Of a DNA stretch of 64,000 nucleotides, positions 38,645 through 48,269 are shown piece after piece; the first letter of the stretch is position 1; each line of letters starts with the position of its first letter. Location: assembly GCA_024689485.1 (NCBI GenBank), contig JAILDK010000023.1:1-64000 (forward strand), in the 5' to 3' direction. A program made the position numbers and the translations under genes. The DNA is from Fibrobacter sp. GTDB lineage: Bacteria; Fibrobacterota; Fibrobacteria; Fibrobacterales; Fibrobacteraceae. Under the pieces are notes generated by a model. That model was given only the letters and a program-made list of their open reading frames with translations, searched no databases and had not been told where the DNA came from.

Positions 38645-39346
38645 ATGAAACCCTTTACCGTTGCATTCCCGCTCCCGTGTACGCTTGAAGACGCTCCGAA
38701 GTTCCTGCTTGAAAAGCTGAACCTCGACACGTCGAAAAAGCAGGTGATGATTCCGGGTTCTTCGATTTTTTACACGCCGATTCTGCAAGGTGCAGCCGAA
38801 GGTCTTGAAACGATTTTTGCGGACCACGCACCGCTTTCGGATGAAGAATCCAAGGCTCTCGCTGCGCACAAGAGCCTTTTCTTTGTGGAATTCTTTGTGA
38901 AGAATCCGGATGAATTCAAATCGTTCCTGTTTGCTGCCAAGAAGATTTTGGATGCGGGCGCGCTTGGCGTTTACGTGGAAAATTCGGGTTGCGCCTGGAG
39001 TGCAAAGGCTTTTGCGGACCTCACTTCGGGCGAAGTTCCGATGGAAGCTTTTGTGAATGTGATCGAAACTTCGGATTCGCTTTTTACGCTCGGACTTGAA
39101 CCTTTCAATCTGCCGGACCTTTGCACAGCGGTCAAGGAACCTTTGTCTGTGGACGAATGCCGTGCCGTCTTGATTGCGGCCGCCGCATCGATTTTTGAAG
39201 ACGGCGCGGAATACGGCTCGGGCGAAAAGTGGTCGGATGAAAATCGCGAATTTGAATTCAAAAAAGAATCCAAGGCTCCGTTCGGCAAGGACGCTCCGGA
39301 ATTCAATGCGCAGGGTTACGCAAGGCTCGTTCTGCGTTCCAAGTAA
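38645..39346 (+). CDS. Hypothetical protein (DUF4261-like)
   Basis: 233 aa intact ORF with RBS; family assignment tentative. Confidence 0.5.
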   Translation: MKPFTVAFPLPCTLEDAPKFLLEKLNLDTSKKQVMIPGSSIFYTPILQGAAEGLETIFADHAPLSDEESKALAAHKSLFFVEFFVKNPDEFKSFLFAAKKILDAGALGVYVENSGCAWSAKAFADLTSGEVPMEAFVNVIETSDSLFTLGLEPFNLPDLCTAVKEPLSVDECRAVLIAAAASIFEDGAEYGSGEKWSDENREFEFKKESKAPFGKDAPEFNAQGYARLVLRSK

Positions 39347-39360
39347 AAACTTGAATTCAA

Positions 39361-39398
39361 AAAAGAAAAGGCTCGTCAATGGACGAGTCTTTTCTTTT
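39361..39398. terminator. Bidirectional intrinsic terminator between convergent genes
   Basis: AAAAGAAAAGGCTCGTC-AATG-GACGAGTCTTTTCTTTT, long stem. Confidence 0.9.
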
Positions 39399-39412
39399 GA
39401 ATTTTAATCAGA

Positions 39413-40114
39413 TTATTCCGGTAAAGATTCCGCGAGGAGCTGCGCCACGTCTTCAGGATTTGAATGGGTGAGCATCGCCTGGTTGAATTCGATTTCAAAA
39501 CCGAGATATTCCGAATCCTTGTATTGCTTGCGAAGAGCGGTCGCGTGTCCGTCGGTCTTGCCGAGGTACGGGTAGTTGAAACGCACGCGCAGTTCCGGGC
39601 AGTAGGTTTCTAGGTTTTCCTTGAGAGCCTTGGCGTAGGCGGCTTCCTTTTTGCGGGAAGGATCGTACAAAATGCCGATGTCTGCATTGCGCACCTTGCC
39701 GTCGAGTTCCGGGGTAAAGCTGTGGATTGAAAGGTGAATGATTTGGGACGGATTCTTTTTGGAGAGTTCCGCTTTGACCGCTCCGAGGAAAGCGTCGCGG
39801 AAACCGTCCCAGTAACCTTCCAAGCGTTCTTTTTCCGCATCGGTCGCCTGTTCGGTGAATTCCGAGTAGCGGTGGTTCTTGTTGCTGTTGCGGTTCAAGT
39901 CAATTGCAAGGCGGGTGTAGGCGCCCTGGATGGCATACGAGGTGCGGACGATTTTGGCGAGTTCCCAAAAGACGTCTCCGGCGCCGATGTCGTAACCGCG
40001 GTGCGTTTTTAAGATGGCTTTGGCTTCTTTGCTCTTGAAATGCGCCTTCAAAAATTCAGGCACGGCGTTCGAAGCGTGTTCACAGCTCAAGAAAAGAACG
40101 GATTTTTTCTGCAT
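39413..40114 (-). CDS. N-formylglutamate amidohydrolase family protein
   Basis: LFLSCEHASNAVP; HRGYDIGAGDVFWELA; RLAIDLNRN. Confidence 0.88.
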   Translation of the reverse strand: MQKKSVLFLSCEHASNAVPEFLKAHFKSKEAKAILKTHRGYDIGAGDVFWELAKIVRTSYAIQGAYTRLAIDLNRNSNKNHRYSEFTEQATDAEKERLEGYWDGFRDAFLGAVKAELSKKNPSQIIHLSIHSFTPELDGKVRNADIGILYDPSRKKEAAYAKALKENLETYCPELRVRFNYPYLGKTDGHATALRKQYKDSEYLGFEIEFNQAMLTHSNPEDVAQLLAESLPE

Positions 40115-40177
40115 AGCCTATATAATAGAAAATCGTACGCTTTGCACTAGCGAAATAAAACTTATTTTTTAGCTAGA

Positions 40178-40260
40178 TCATACGGGAGCTGGTATTACCG
40201 GCTGAGAGGAAGTTTTCAACTTCGACCGCACCTGATTTGGATAATGCCAACGGAGGTACA
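40178..40260 (+). promoter_or_regulatory. TPP riboswitch (THI element)
   Basis: ACGGGAGC...CCGGCTGAGAGGAAG...CTTCGACCGCACCTGATTTGGATAATGCCAACGGAGGTA. Confidence 0.96.
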
Positions 40261-40470
40261 ATGATAAAAGTCAACGGCATCGACATCGATTCGGATGGAA
40301 AATCCTTTGCGGGAAAGTCCATCGCCGAATATCTTTCTACCACAAACTTTGACATGAAACGGATTGCCGTCGAAAAAAACGGTGAAATCGTTCCCAAGGC
40401 CAAGTACGCGGAAACGCTTCTCGCGGAAGGCGACGCCTTGGAAGTGGTCAGCTTTGTGGGAGGCGGCTGA
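40261..40470 (+). CDS. thiS: Sulfur carrier protein ThiS
   Basis: Ubiquitin-like, C-terminal VSFVGGG (GG end). Confidence 0.93.
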   Translation: MIKVNGIDIDSDGKSFAGKSIAEYLSTTNFDMKRIAVEKNGEIVPKAKYAETLLAEGDALEVVSFVGGG

Positions 40471-41141
40471 TGTCGAATATTCCATCGAAAGAAGAAATGC
40501 TTGACGCACTTGTGCTGCGTCAGGGCGCTCAAAATGTGCAAAAGCTGCAGGCGGCGACGGTTGCCGTTTGCGGTCTTGGCGGTTTAGGCTCGAACGTGGC
40601 GATTTCGCTTGCCCGTGCCGGAGTGGGAAAGCTCATTCTGATCGACTTCGACACGGTAGACATCACAAACTTGCACCGTCAGCAGTACAAGGCGTGCCAG
40701 GTGGGCATGCCCAAAACAGAAGCGCTTTCCCAGAACTTGAAAGAAATCGCTCCCTACCTGCAAATGGAAACGCATTTTGCTCGCATGACCGAAGAAAACA
40801 CGCTCGCCCTGGTCGCTCACGCAGATGTGGTCTGCGAAGCCTTCGACAAGCCCGAAGCGAAGGCGATGCTTGTGAACACGGTCCTCGAAAAAAATCCCGA
40901 ACAGGTTCTTGTCGCCGCATCGGGAATGGCGGGCTTTGATTCGGCGAATAGTATCTCGACCCGAAAGGTCATGAAAAACTTTTACCTGTGCGGAGACGGC
41001 TCAAGCGATGTGAACGACGGCATTGGACTTGTCGCTCCGCGCGTGATGGCTTGTGCAGCGCATGAGGCTTTGACGATTGTCCGCATCCTTTGCGGAATGG
41101 AAACTGAAATTGCAAAGAAGGAATGTAAAAATGGAAAATGA
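40470..41141 (+). CDS. thiF: Sulfur carrier protein ThiS adenylyltransferase
   Basis: E1-like [39 protein letters not shown]. Confidence 0.93.
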   Translation: MSNIPSKEEMLDALVLRQGAQNVQKLQAATVAVCGLGGLGSNVAISLARAGVGKLILIDFDTVDITNLHRQQYKACQVGMPKTEALSQNLKEIAPYLQMETHFARMTEENTLALVAHADVVCEAFDKPEAKAMLVNTVLEKNPEQVLVAASGMAGFDSANSISTRKVMKNFYLCGDGSSDVNDGIGLVAPRVMACAAHEALTIVRILCGMETEIAKKECKNGK

Positions 41142-41901
41142 TAAACTGGTGATTGGCGGTCATGAATTCGGTTCCCGTTTTATTCTGGGTTCCGGCAAAT
41201 ATTCTTTGAAGTTGATCGAAGCGGCTGTGCAGTATGCGGGTGCAGAAATCATCACGTGTGCCGTGCGCCGTGCGAACACCAAGGAACATGAAAATATCCT
41301 CGATTACATTCCGAAGAGTGCGACTCTTTTGCCGAACACTTCGGGTGCGCGTAATGCAGAAGAGGCGGTGCGCATTGCACGTCTTGCCCGTGAACTCGGC
41401 TGCGGTGACTTTGTAAAAATTGAAATCATGCGCGACACCAAATATCTTTTGCCGGAAAACTATGAAACGATCAAGGCGACGGAGATCCTTGCAAAGGAAG
41501 GCTTTGTCGTGATGCCGTACATGTATCCGGATTTGAATGTGGCGCGTGACCTGGTGAATGCAGGTGCTGCGGCTGTGATGCCGCTGGCGTCGCCGATCGG
41601 TTCGAACCGCGGACTTGCGACAAAGGATTTTATCCAGATTCTGATTGACGAAATTGAACTCCCGATCATTGTGGATGCGGGTATCGGTAAGCCTTCGGAA
41701 GCTTGTGCCGCTATGGAAATGGGTGCTGCCGCCATTATGGCGAACACGGCTCTTGCAACGGCGGGCGATTTGCCTCGCATGGCGAGCGCCTTTAAGAAGG
41801 CGATCGAAGCGGGTCGAGAAGCGTATCTCGCTGGACTTGGACGAGTCCTTTCCCGTGGTGCAAGCGCAAGCGATCCGCTCACCGGTTTTTTACGCGACTA
41901 A
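41131..41901 (+). CDS. thiG: Thiazole synthase
   Basis: [19 protein letters not shown]...[32 protein letters not shown]. Confidence 0.96.
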   Translation: MENDKLVIGGHEFGSRFILGSGKYSLKLIEAAVQYAGAEIITCAVRRANTKEHENILDYIPKSATLLPNTSGARNAEEAVRIARLARELGCGDFVKIEIMRDTKYLLPENYETIKATEILAKEGFVVMPYMYPDLNVARDLVNAGAAAVMPLASPIGSNRGLATKDFIQILIDEIELPIIVDAGIGKPSEACAAMEMGAAAIMANTALATAGDLPRMASAFKKAIEAGREAYLAGLGRVLSRGASASDPLTGFLRD

Positions 41902-41921
41902 GTTTTACAAAGAAGTGAAAG

Positions 41922-43268
41922 ATGCCTGAAAATAATTATCACGACGAACGTTTTTTGATTGATTCCGAAGCCCTGTCTCCGGCGGTGCTCGAACGCAAAC
42001 ATCGTTTGGAAAAGGACCCGAGTTCCCGTACCAATTTTATGGAATACATGAAGGGAATGGAAGTTCTCAAGTCCGATATCTACGGACGTGTGATGGGCCA
42101 TGTCGATACTTATGATTATTCCAAGTACACGGCTGCCGATGTGCGCCGCGCCTTGGAACATGACACTTGCACGATCGAAGACTTCAAGGCTCTTCTTTCT
42201 CCGGCGGCAGCACCGTACTTGGAAAAGATGGCTCAGAAGGCAAAACTCGAAACGAGCAAGCACTTCGGCAATAACGTTTACTTCTTTACCCCGATCTACA
42301 TCGCAAACTATTGCGAAAATTACTGCATCTACTGCGGCTTCAACTGCTACAACCATATCAAACGTGTTCAGCTTTCCTTGGAACAGGTCGAACACGAAAT
42401 GAAGGTCATCGCCGACAGCGGCATGGAAGAAATTCTATTGCTCACGGGCGAAAGCCGCGCCAAGAGCAGTGTCGAATACATCGGCGAAGCTTGCAAACTC
42501 GCACACAAATATTTTAAGCTCGTCGGCATCGAAGTGTACCCGATGAATACCGACGAATACCGCTACCTGCACGAATGCGGCGTGGACTATGTGACGGTTT
42601 TCCAGGAAACCTACGACAAGGTCCGCTATGAACAGCTGCATTTACAGGGACACAAGCGCGTATATCCATACCGCTTTGATTCCCAGGAACGCGCTCTCCT
42701 CGGCGGCATGCGCGGCTGTGGATTCTCCGCCCTGCTCGGACTTTCCGACTTTAGAAAGGACGCCTTGGCGAGCGCTTTGCACGTTTACTATCTGCAAAAG
42801 AAGTATCCGCATGCGGAAATGAGCCTTTCCTGCCCAAGACTCCGCCCAATCGTGAACAACGACAAAATCAACCCGTTAGACGTTCACGAACGCGAACTTT
42901 GCCAGATCCTTTGCGCTTACCGCATCTTTATGCCGTTCGTCGGCATTACCGTTTCGAGTCGCGAAAGCAAGGAATTCCGCAATGGCATTGTGAAAATCTG
43001 TGCCACGAAGATTTCTGCCGGCGTCTCCACGGGCATCGGCGATCACGAAAGCAAGTACAAGAAGGATTCCTGCAGTCCGCGTACAACCGAAGAAAACGCC
43101 GCGAAGGCGGCCGCCCAAAAAGGCGAAGCCGTTCCTACAGAAACGGCTGATGATGGGGAAGGCGACGAACAGTTTGAAATCAACGATTCGCGCAGCTTCG
43201 GAACGATGTATAAGGATATCAGTAACGAAGGCTTGCAGCCGGTTCTTAACGATTACCTTTACGTGTAA
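41922..43268 (+). CDS. thiH: 2-iminoacetate synthase (radical SAM)
   Basis: TPIYIANYCENYCIYCGFNCYN radical SAM motif in thi operon. Confidence 0.95.
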   Translation: MPENNYHDERFLIDSEALSPAVLERKHRLEKDPSSRTNFMEYMKGMEVLKSDIYGRVMGHVDTYDYSKYTAADVRRALEHDTCTIEDFKALLSPAAAPYLEKMAQKAKLETSKHFGNNVYFFTPIYIANYCENYCIYCGFNCYNHIKRVQLSLEQVEHEMKVIADSGMEEILLLTGESRAKSSVEYIGEACKLAHKYFKLVGIEVYPMNTDEYRYLHECGVDYVTVFQETYDKVRYEQLHLQGHKRVYPYRFDSQERALLGGMRGCGFSALLGLSDFRKDALASALHVYYLQKKYPHAEMSLSCPRLRPIVNNDKINPLDVHERELCQILCAYRIFMPFVGITVSSRESKEFRNGIVKICATKISAGVSTGIGDHESKYKKDSCSPRTTEENAAKAAAQKGEAVPTETADDGEGDEQFEINDSRSFGTMYKDISNEGLQPVLNDYLYV

Positions 43269-43280
43269 TCGTTAAGCGCT

Positions 43281-44030
43281 TTACTTACAGCCTGCATCTC
43301 CGTAAGTGGAGAAGCAGAGCCCGCTGCTGCTTCGATAGGACTTCTTGTAGTTTCCACCGGATTCGATGATGTAGACTTCCACAGAACGAGAAGTGGGATC
43401 CTTGTTCGTGTACTGGAAAGATACACCATAGTAGTTTTCGCCGTTTTTATCCGGAGTGGTGGTTTGAGTCAGGGCGCGGCTCAGGAACATGGGGGTATTG
43501 GGATAAGTCGTTGCCCAGCTGCTGAATTTACCCACCTTGAAAGAATCTTTGAGATAGCTCTTGTCCATGTTGTGGGTTCTGTAGGCGACGATATCTGCCA
43601 CGCCTTCGAAACCACCTTCCTTGAGGGCGTCGATCCAAACGCCTCCTGAACTGTTGCCGATCAGTTTGCAGAAGGTCTGGTCCCCTTCAATGTTTCCTCC
43701 GGTTCCTTGGACGTTTCCCGAAACGACGCCTTGCTGAGCGGCGAAAACGAACAGCACGAGACCCTTGTCGCTTTTGAGTGCGTTCGTGACTTTTTTCTTG
43801 ATGTCTTCGCTTGTGACGTAATCCGAGTCAAAGAGTGCGTTTTCGCTATTGACAAGCGCTTTGTTCAGAGCGTCGCGGAGATAATGGAGCTTGACCAAGT
43901 CAAGTTTTTGACGCGTTCTTTCGACCTGTTCAAATAAGAGAGGAGTACCGACGGCAGCAAGAACACCTACGATCGCGAGGGCGACCATGATTTCAATTAG
44001 AGTAAAACCGAAAAGCGAAGATTTTTTCAT
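43281..44030 (-). CDS. Type IV pilin/pseudopilin-like protein
   Basis: Class III prepilin signal GFTLIEIMVALAIVGVLAAVGTPLL. Confidence 0.85.
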   Translation of the reverse strand: MKKSSLFGFTLIEIMVALAIVGVLAAVGTPLLFEQVERTRQKLDLVKLHYLRDALNKALVNSENALFDSDYVTSEDIKKKVTNALKSDKGLVLFVFAAQQGVVSGNVQGTGGNIEGDQTFCKLIGNSSGGVWIDALKEGGFEGVADIVAYRTHNMDKSYLKDSFKVGKFSSWATTYPNTPMFLSRALTQTTTPDKNGENYYGVSFQYTNKDPTSRSVEVYIIESGGNYKKSYRSSSGLCFSTYGDAGCK

Positions 44031-44182
44031 AATGCAAAACCCCCTATCCATACAAAAATTAATAATAAATATGTCTTTTGGAACCATTGGGTTGCATTAT
44101 TGAAAAAAGAATTTTTGAAAGCGTGATGGAAATCGCTCAAGAAGCTTTGTTTTGAAGAAGCTAAAATTGTTAGTTTTGCACT

Positions 44183-44809
44183 ATGAAAAATCTGGATACG
44201 ACCCTCTATTTTGTGACAGACAGCACTGTGGTGCCGGAAGAACGTTTTTTGCCTTCGGTGGAGGCGGCTTGCAAGGGCGGAGTTTCCATTATTCAGCTCC
44301 GCGAAAAAAAGTCTTCCACTCGGGAATATTTGCAGTTGGCAGAAAAGGTTCATGCGATTACCAAACGCTATCAAATTCCGTTGATTATTGACGACCGCGT
44401 GGACGTTGCGCTCGCAATTGATGCGGAAGGCGTTCACGTGGGGCAGTCGGATATGCCGGTGGCTATCGCCCGTAAGCTCATGGGACCCGACAAAATTGTC
44501 GGGGCGACGACCAAAACGGTTACGCAGGCTTTGGAAGCTTACCAGGCTGGCGCGGATTACCTCGGAGTCGGAGCGATTTACCCGACGACGACCAAGGTCG
44601 TGACGATTCTCACAAGCGTCGATACGTTGAAGGAAATCGTGAAAGCGGTTCCGATCAACGTGAATGCAATCGGCGGGCTGAACAAGGGAAACATTCAGGT
44701 GCTGCAGGGATCCGGGATTTCGGGCATCTGCGCGGTCTCTGCTATACAAAAAGCAGCCGACCCGGAGGTGGCTGCTCGAGAACTCAAGGCTGCGTTCCTT
44801 GCGCTGTAA
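44183..44809 (+). CDS. thiE: Thiamine-phosphate synthase
   Basis: IIQLREKKSS, IIDDRVDVALAIDAEGVHVGQSDMPV, AIGGLNKGNI. Confidence 0.94.
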   Translation: MKNLDTTLYFVTDSTVVPEERFLPSVEAACKGGVSIIQLREKKSSTREYLQLAEKVHAITKRYQIPLIIDDRVDVALAIDAEGVHVGQSDMPVAIARKLMGPDKIVGATTKTVTQALEAYQAGADYLGVGAIYPTTTKVVTILTSVDTLKEIVKAVPINVNAIGGLNKGNIQVLQGSGISGICAVSAIQKAADPEVAARELKAAFLAL

Positions 44810-46042
44810 CTACGTGTAAAGCGTATTTGTCGCGAGCGAGTGGGCGAGTTTCGCATACTCCTGCACAAAGGCTTCCCGGCTCGGCTTTTCGCCGAGCTTT
44901 TTCACGAGCACAGTCGCGAGCGTTCCGCGGTCCAGAAGCTTTTCAAGTACCGTCTGGGATTCTGCAGAAATGTCCGAACGTACCTTTTGAAGAATCGCTT
45001 TTAAAAGATCCTTCGCCTGCATTTCGGAAGCTTCAATTCCAAAGATCTTCAAATATTCGGAGTCTTGAATTTCCGCTTCTTCTGCGTCCTTGACGGTGGC
45101 AAAAAGGACCTTCACAAGCTTGTCCGTGTCAAATGCTTTCTGCGCTTCGAGCGGGGCAAAGGTTCCCTTCGCAAGGCCCTTGAGAATCGCCATTTCAAAT
45201 TCCGCGAGGGCGACGTCTGCCTTAGGGCATTCCTGAATATCGACCAGGCGAATTTCTACCGCGCCACGGTCAAAGCGGGCAATGGCTCCGCGGCTGTTCA
45301 AGAAGAAATGATTCAACAGGTGATCCGTATCGTACGGCGCAATGTCCCGTTTGACGACTTCAAAGATCTTTTCGTTGTAATCCGCTTCGGTAAAGACCGC
45401 TTCCGGAATCACCTTGCCGGTAATGCTCGGAATCTTTTCCTGATTGTGACGGTACGTTTCAATGCGAGCGTCCTTGTAGCCCGTATAACGGCCGTCGAGA
45501 TAAGGGCTCGAAGCCGCAAACGCCGGAATCAGCGGCAAGAGCAGTCGAATCGCCGCATGGAGCGTTCCGAATTCTGCATCGCCGCAGAACGAAACGTTCA
45601 AATGCGTGGACTGCAAATTGGCCCAGCCGTGACCGCGGCAGTCAAAGATGCGATTGTACGCTTCGTAGATTTCGTTGCAGTCATACGGCCAAAGCTTTGT
45701 CTCGGTCATCGGATCCATGAACGGATGCGCTGCGGTCGGCAAAAGTTCTGCACCGATCTTTGAAAGTTTTTCGTTCGCCGCGAGGATTTCCTGGTGGAAT
45801 CGTTCACTCCAGCCGGCAAAACTTTTCGCCGGTTCCGCACATTTGAATTCAAGAACGTGGGAAACGAGTTCGTTCGAAAGCCCAACGTCACCGTGCTCCA
45901 GATCCGAAAGGTTTTCACCGTTTTCATCTTTGCCGAGAACCGCATCGACGCGGGGCAACACTTTGCCGGTTTCTTTAGAAACGATCATGTATTCGAGTTC
46001 AAGCCCGAACCGATCGAAGAGATGCCAAGGAGAATTGCTCAT
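44810..46042 (-). CDS. Glutamate-cysteine ligase-like (GCS2 family) carboxylate-amine ligase
   Basis: GLELEYMIV; HPFMDPMTETKLWP; LQSTHLNVSF; ARFDRGAVEIRLVD. Confidence 0.82.
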   Translation of the reverse strand: MSNSPWHLFDRFGLELEYMIVSKETGKVLPRVDAVLGKDENGENLSDLEHGDVGLSNELVSHVLEFKCAEPAKSFAGWSERFHQEILAANEKLSKIGAELLPTAAHPFMDPMTETKLWPYDCNEIYEAYNRIFDCRGHGWANLQSTHLNVSFCGDAEFGTLHAAIRLLLPLIPAFAASSPYLDGRYTGYKDARIETYRHNQEKIPSITGKVIPEAVFTEADYNEKIFEVVKRDIAPYDTDHLLNHFFLNSRGAIARFDRGAVEIRLVDIQECPKADVALAEFEMAILKGLAKGTFAPLEAQKAFDTDKLVKVLFATVKDAEEAEIQDSEYLKIFGIEASEMQAKDLLKAILQKVRSDISAESQTVLEKLLDRGTLATVLVKKLGEKPSREAFVQEYAKLAHSLATNTLYT

Positions 46043-47547
46043 AAGATGTAAGAATCGATCCCGTGGTGTTGCAGCAAACGTTGCTGTGCCGAATTGATGC
46101 GTTCTTCGATGCGGCGGCGCAGGGAGTGCATAATCGTGAGGTAGACCTTTTCTCCGCCGATTTGGTCTTCGATGTTGTCGTCGATGCTCGGGTTGTCATT
46201 GACTTCGATCACCATCGGCTTGCCGTTGACTTCCTTCAAATCGACGCCGTAAAGACCGTTGCCAATCAGGGACGCGACGCGGAGCGCTGCCTTGATGATG
46301 CCGTGGGGAACTTCGTCGAGCGGCACGCAGTCATAGAGACCGCAGATGTCGTCTTCGTTTTTGGAGTTCCAGTTGTAAATTTGCCAATGGTCCTTTGCCA
46401 TGTAATAGCGGCAGGCGTAGAACGGTCTGCCGTCGAGAATGCCGATTCTCCAGTCGAATGGCGTCGGAGTGAATTCCTGGGCAATGATCAAGTCGCTGCT
46501 TTCGAACATCTTGTCGAGATTTGCCTGCAGCTCCTTTTCGTCCTTGACTTTCACGACGCCCATGGAGAAGCTCGAATCCGGAGCCTTTAAGATCATCGGA
46601 AAGCCGATTTCCTTGGAAAGCTCGTGGCGATTTTCGGAATGGGCGATAATCGTATGCGGCGCAGGAATCTTGCCGACGGTCATCAGTTCCTGCAGGTAAA
46701 CTTTGTTCGAGCAGCGGAGAATGCTGTCCGGATCGTCGATGACGGCGATTCCCTGGGACTGTGCGCGGCGTGCGAAGGCATACGTGTGATGGTTCACATT
46801 GGTCGTTTCGCGGATAAAGAGCGCATCGAATTCGCCAACGCGGTGGTAATCCTTTTTGGTGATGAGCTCGACGCGGAAGCCCGTTTTTTCGGCTGCGGCG
46901 ATAAACTTTTGAATCGCCTTTGCGTTGGAAGGGGGCTCCTTTTCTTCCGGATTGACAAGGATCGCGAGGTCGTAAAGGTATTCGTCCGCATGGGCCGACG
47001 TAAAGCGGTTCTTGTCAAAATATTCCTTGGCGAACTGGTCCACCATTTCCAAGTGGGAATCCGGAATTTCGTTCACGCAGATCGGGCGAATATTTTGAAT
47101 GAACCACTTTTGTTTAAACACAAAGTGCGCACGCAGAAGCGGGGCCTGGAACTGTCGGTAAAGTTCTTGCGAAAGCTCCAGATATTGCGGGCTCACGTTC
47201 TGTCCAAAGTAAATCGACAGCGTGAATTCCGAACCGGTGAGCTTGTGCAAACTCTTCTGGATCAAGTCATCGATTTCTTCGGAGATGTTCTTGACAACAG
47301 CGGGAGCCTTGAAATCGCGAATGCTCTTGACGTTCGGAATGACCTTATGACCGCGGGCTTCGGCGAGCAGGGAAACGTAGTACCCTTTGCTTTGGTAGCT
47401 GTAGTCTTTGCACAGATTGAAGACGCGCACGTTTCGCATCTTCGTGAATTCTGTATTTGTCAAGTAATCCTTGGCAGATACGACCTGCACTTCAGAAACA
47501 TGGAACTTCCAGTTTTTCGGATTATTGACAACGATGAGTTTTTTCAT
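46039..47547 (-). CDS. RimK-like ATP-grasp ligase with N-terminal RLAN-type domain
   Basis: N-term KLIVVNNPKNWKFHVSEVQVVSAKDYL; ATP-grasp MILKAPDSSFSMGVVKVKDE...VIEVNDNPSIDDNIED. Confidence 0.85.
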   Translation of the reverse strand: MKKLIVVNNPKNWKFHVSEVQVVSAKDYLTNTEFTKMRNVRVFNLCKDYSYQSKGYYVSLLAEARGHKVIPNVKSIRDFKAPAVVKNISEEIDDLIQKSLHKLTGSEFTLSIYFGQNVSPQYLELSQELYRQFQAPLLRAHFVFKQKWFIQNIRPICVNEIPDSHLEMVDQFAKEYFDKNRFTSAHADEYLYDLAILVNPEEKEPPSNAKAIQKFIAAAEKTGFRVELITKKDYHRVGEFDALFIRETTNVNHHTYAFARRAQSQGIAVIDDPDSILRCSNKVYLQELMTVGKIPAPHTIIAHSENRHELSKEIGFPMILKAPDSSFSMGVVKVKDEKELQANLDKMFESSDLIIAQEFTPTPFDWRIGILDGRPFYACRYYMAKDHWQIYNWNSKNEDDICGLYDCVPLDEVPHGIIKAALRVASLIGNGLYGVDLKEVNGKPMVIEVNDNPSIDDNIEDQIGGEKVYLTIMHSLRRRIEERINSAQQRLLQHHGIDSYIL

Positions 47548-48245
47548 TTCTTTTTGGGTTGTACGGCGAGTATTAAGCTGTCGTAGGTGAGAATGCCTAA
47601 GAGAATGCTATGTACCAGTCGATTGCGTTCGACCGCGTAATAGTGATCATGGGCAATTGGATTTGTACAGTCCGGATCCGCGATCAAGAATTTCTTCTCT
47701 TCGTTTTCTCCGTAGACGACAACAAAGTGACCCATGGGGTCGCCGTGGATATCATCAAAGACGGACATGTTGTCCGAGTTCGTATATTCCCGTTTGCTCT
47801 GATACAGAAAGGTAGTAGAAACGCCCGTGATCAGGGGGACGTCTTTTTTGAAGTAGCGGTCGAAAAGCCCCGGTTTAAAGTCCTTGAGGTTCACGATTCC
47901 GCCCGCTTCGATAAACCGGAGATATGCCTTGATGGCAACGCGGAGCTTCGCGCGGTGCTTGGCCGCGTATTCCTGCCGCAGCTTGTCGGCAAGCTCCTCC
48001 ATAGACAAATTGACCCACGTGGGGTCAAAAATCTCCAGGTTAACAGAATGGATGGTGGCGTCGAATCCGCGTTTTAAGGCGTCGAGGCCGAGAAAGACTC
48101 CCAGCGTTCCGCCTCCTTCGAGCATTTCAATTTCGTTGATCAGCCGATGGAGGGAAATCTGGTAACCGTAGTGATGGTAGATCGCGTGCAGGCTTGTGGG
48201 CCCGCACGTCACGTCATCCGGTTGTGGAAGAATCTTGATATTCAT
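47544..48245 (-). CDS. C39-like papain-fold peptidase
   Basis: LPQPDDVTCGPTSLHAIYHHYG (Gln/Cys), GHFVVVYGEN (His), LIADPD (Asp). Confidence 0.8.
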   Translation of the reverse strand: MNIKILPQPDDVTCGPTSLHAIYHHYGYQISLHRLINEIEMLEGGGTLGVFLGLDALKRGFDATIHSVNLEIFDPTWVNLSMEELADKLRQEYAAKHRAKLRVAIKAYLRFIEAGGIVNLKDFKPGLFDRYFKKDVPLITGVSTTFLYQSKREYTNSDNMSVFDDIHGDPMGHFVVVYGENEEKKFLIADPDCTNPIAHDHYYAVERNRLVHSILLGILTYDSLILAVQPKKK

Positions 48246-48269
48246 GATTCACCCGGATTAGGAGTTTTT

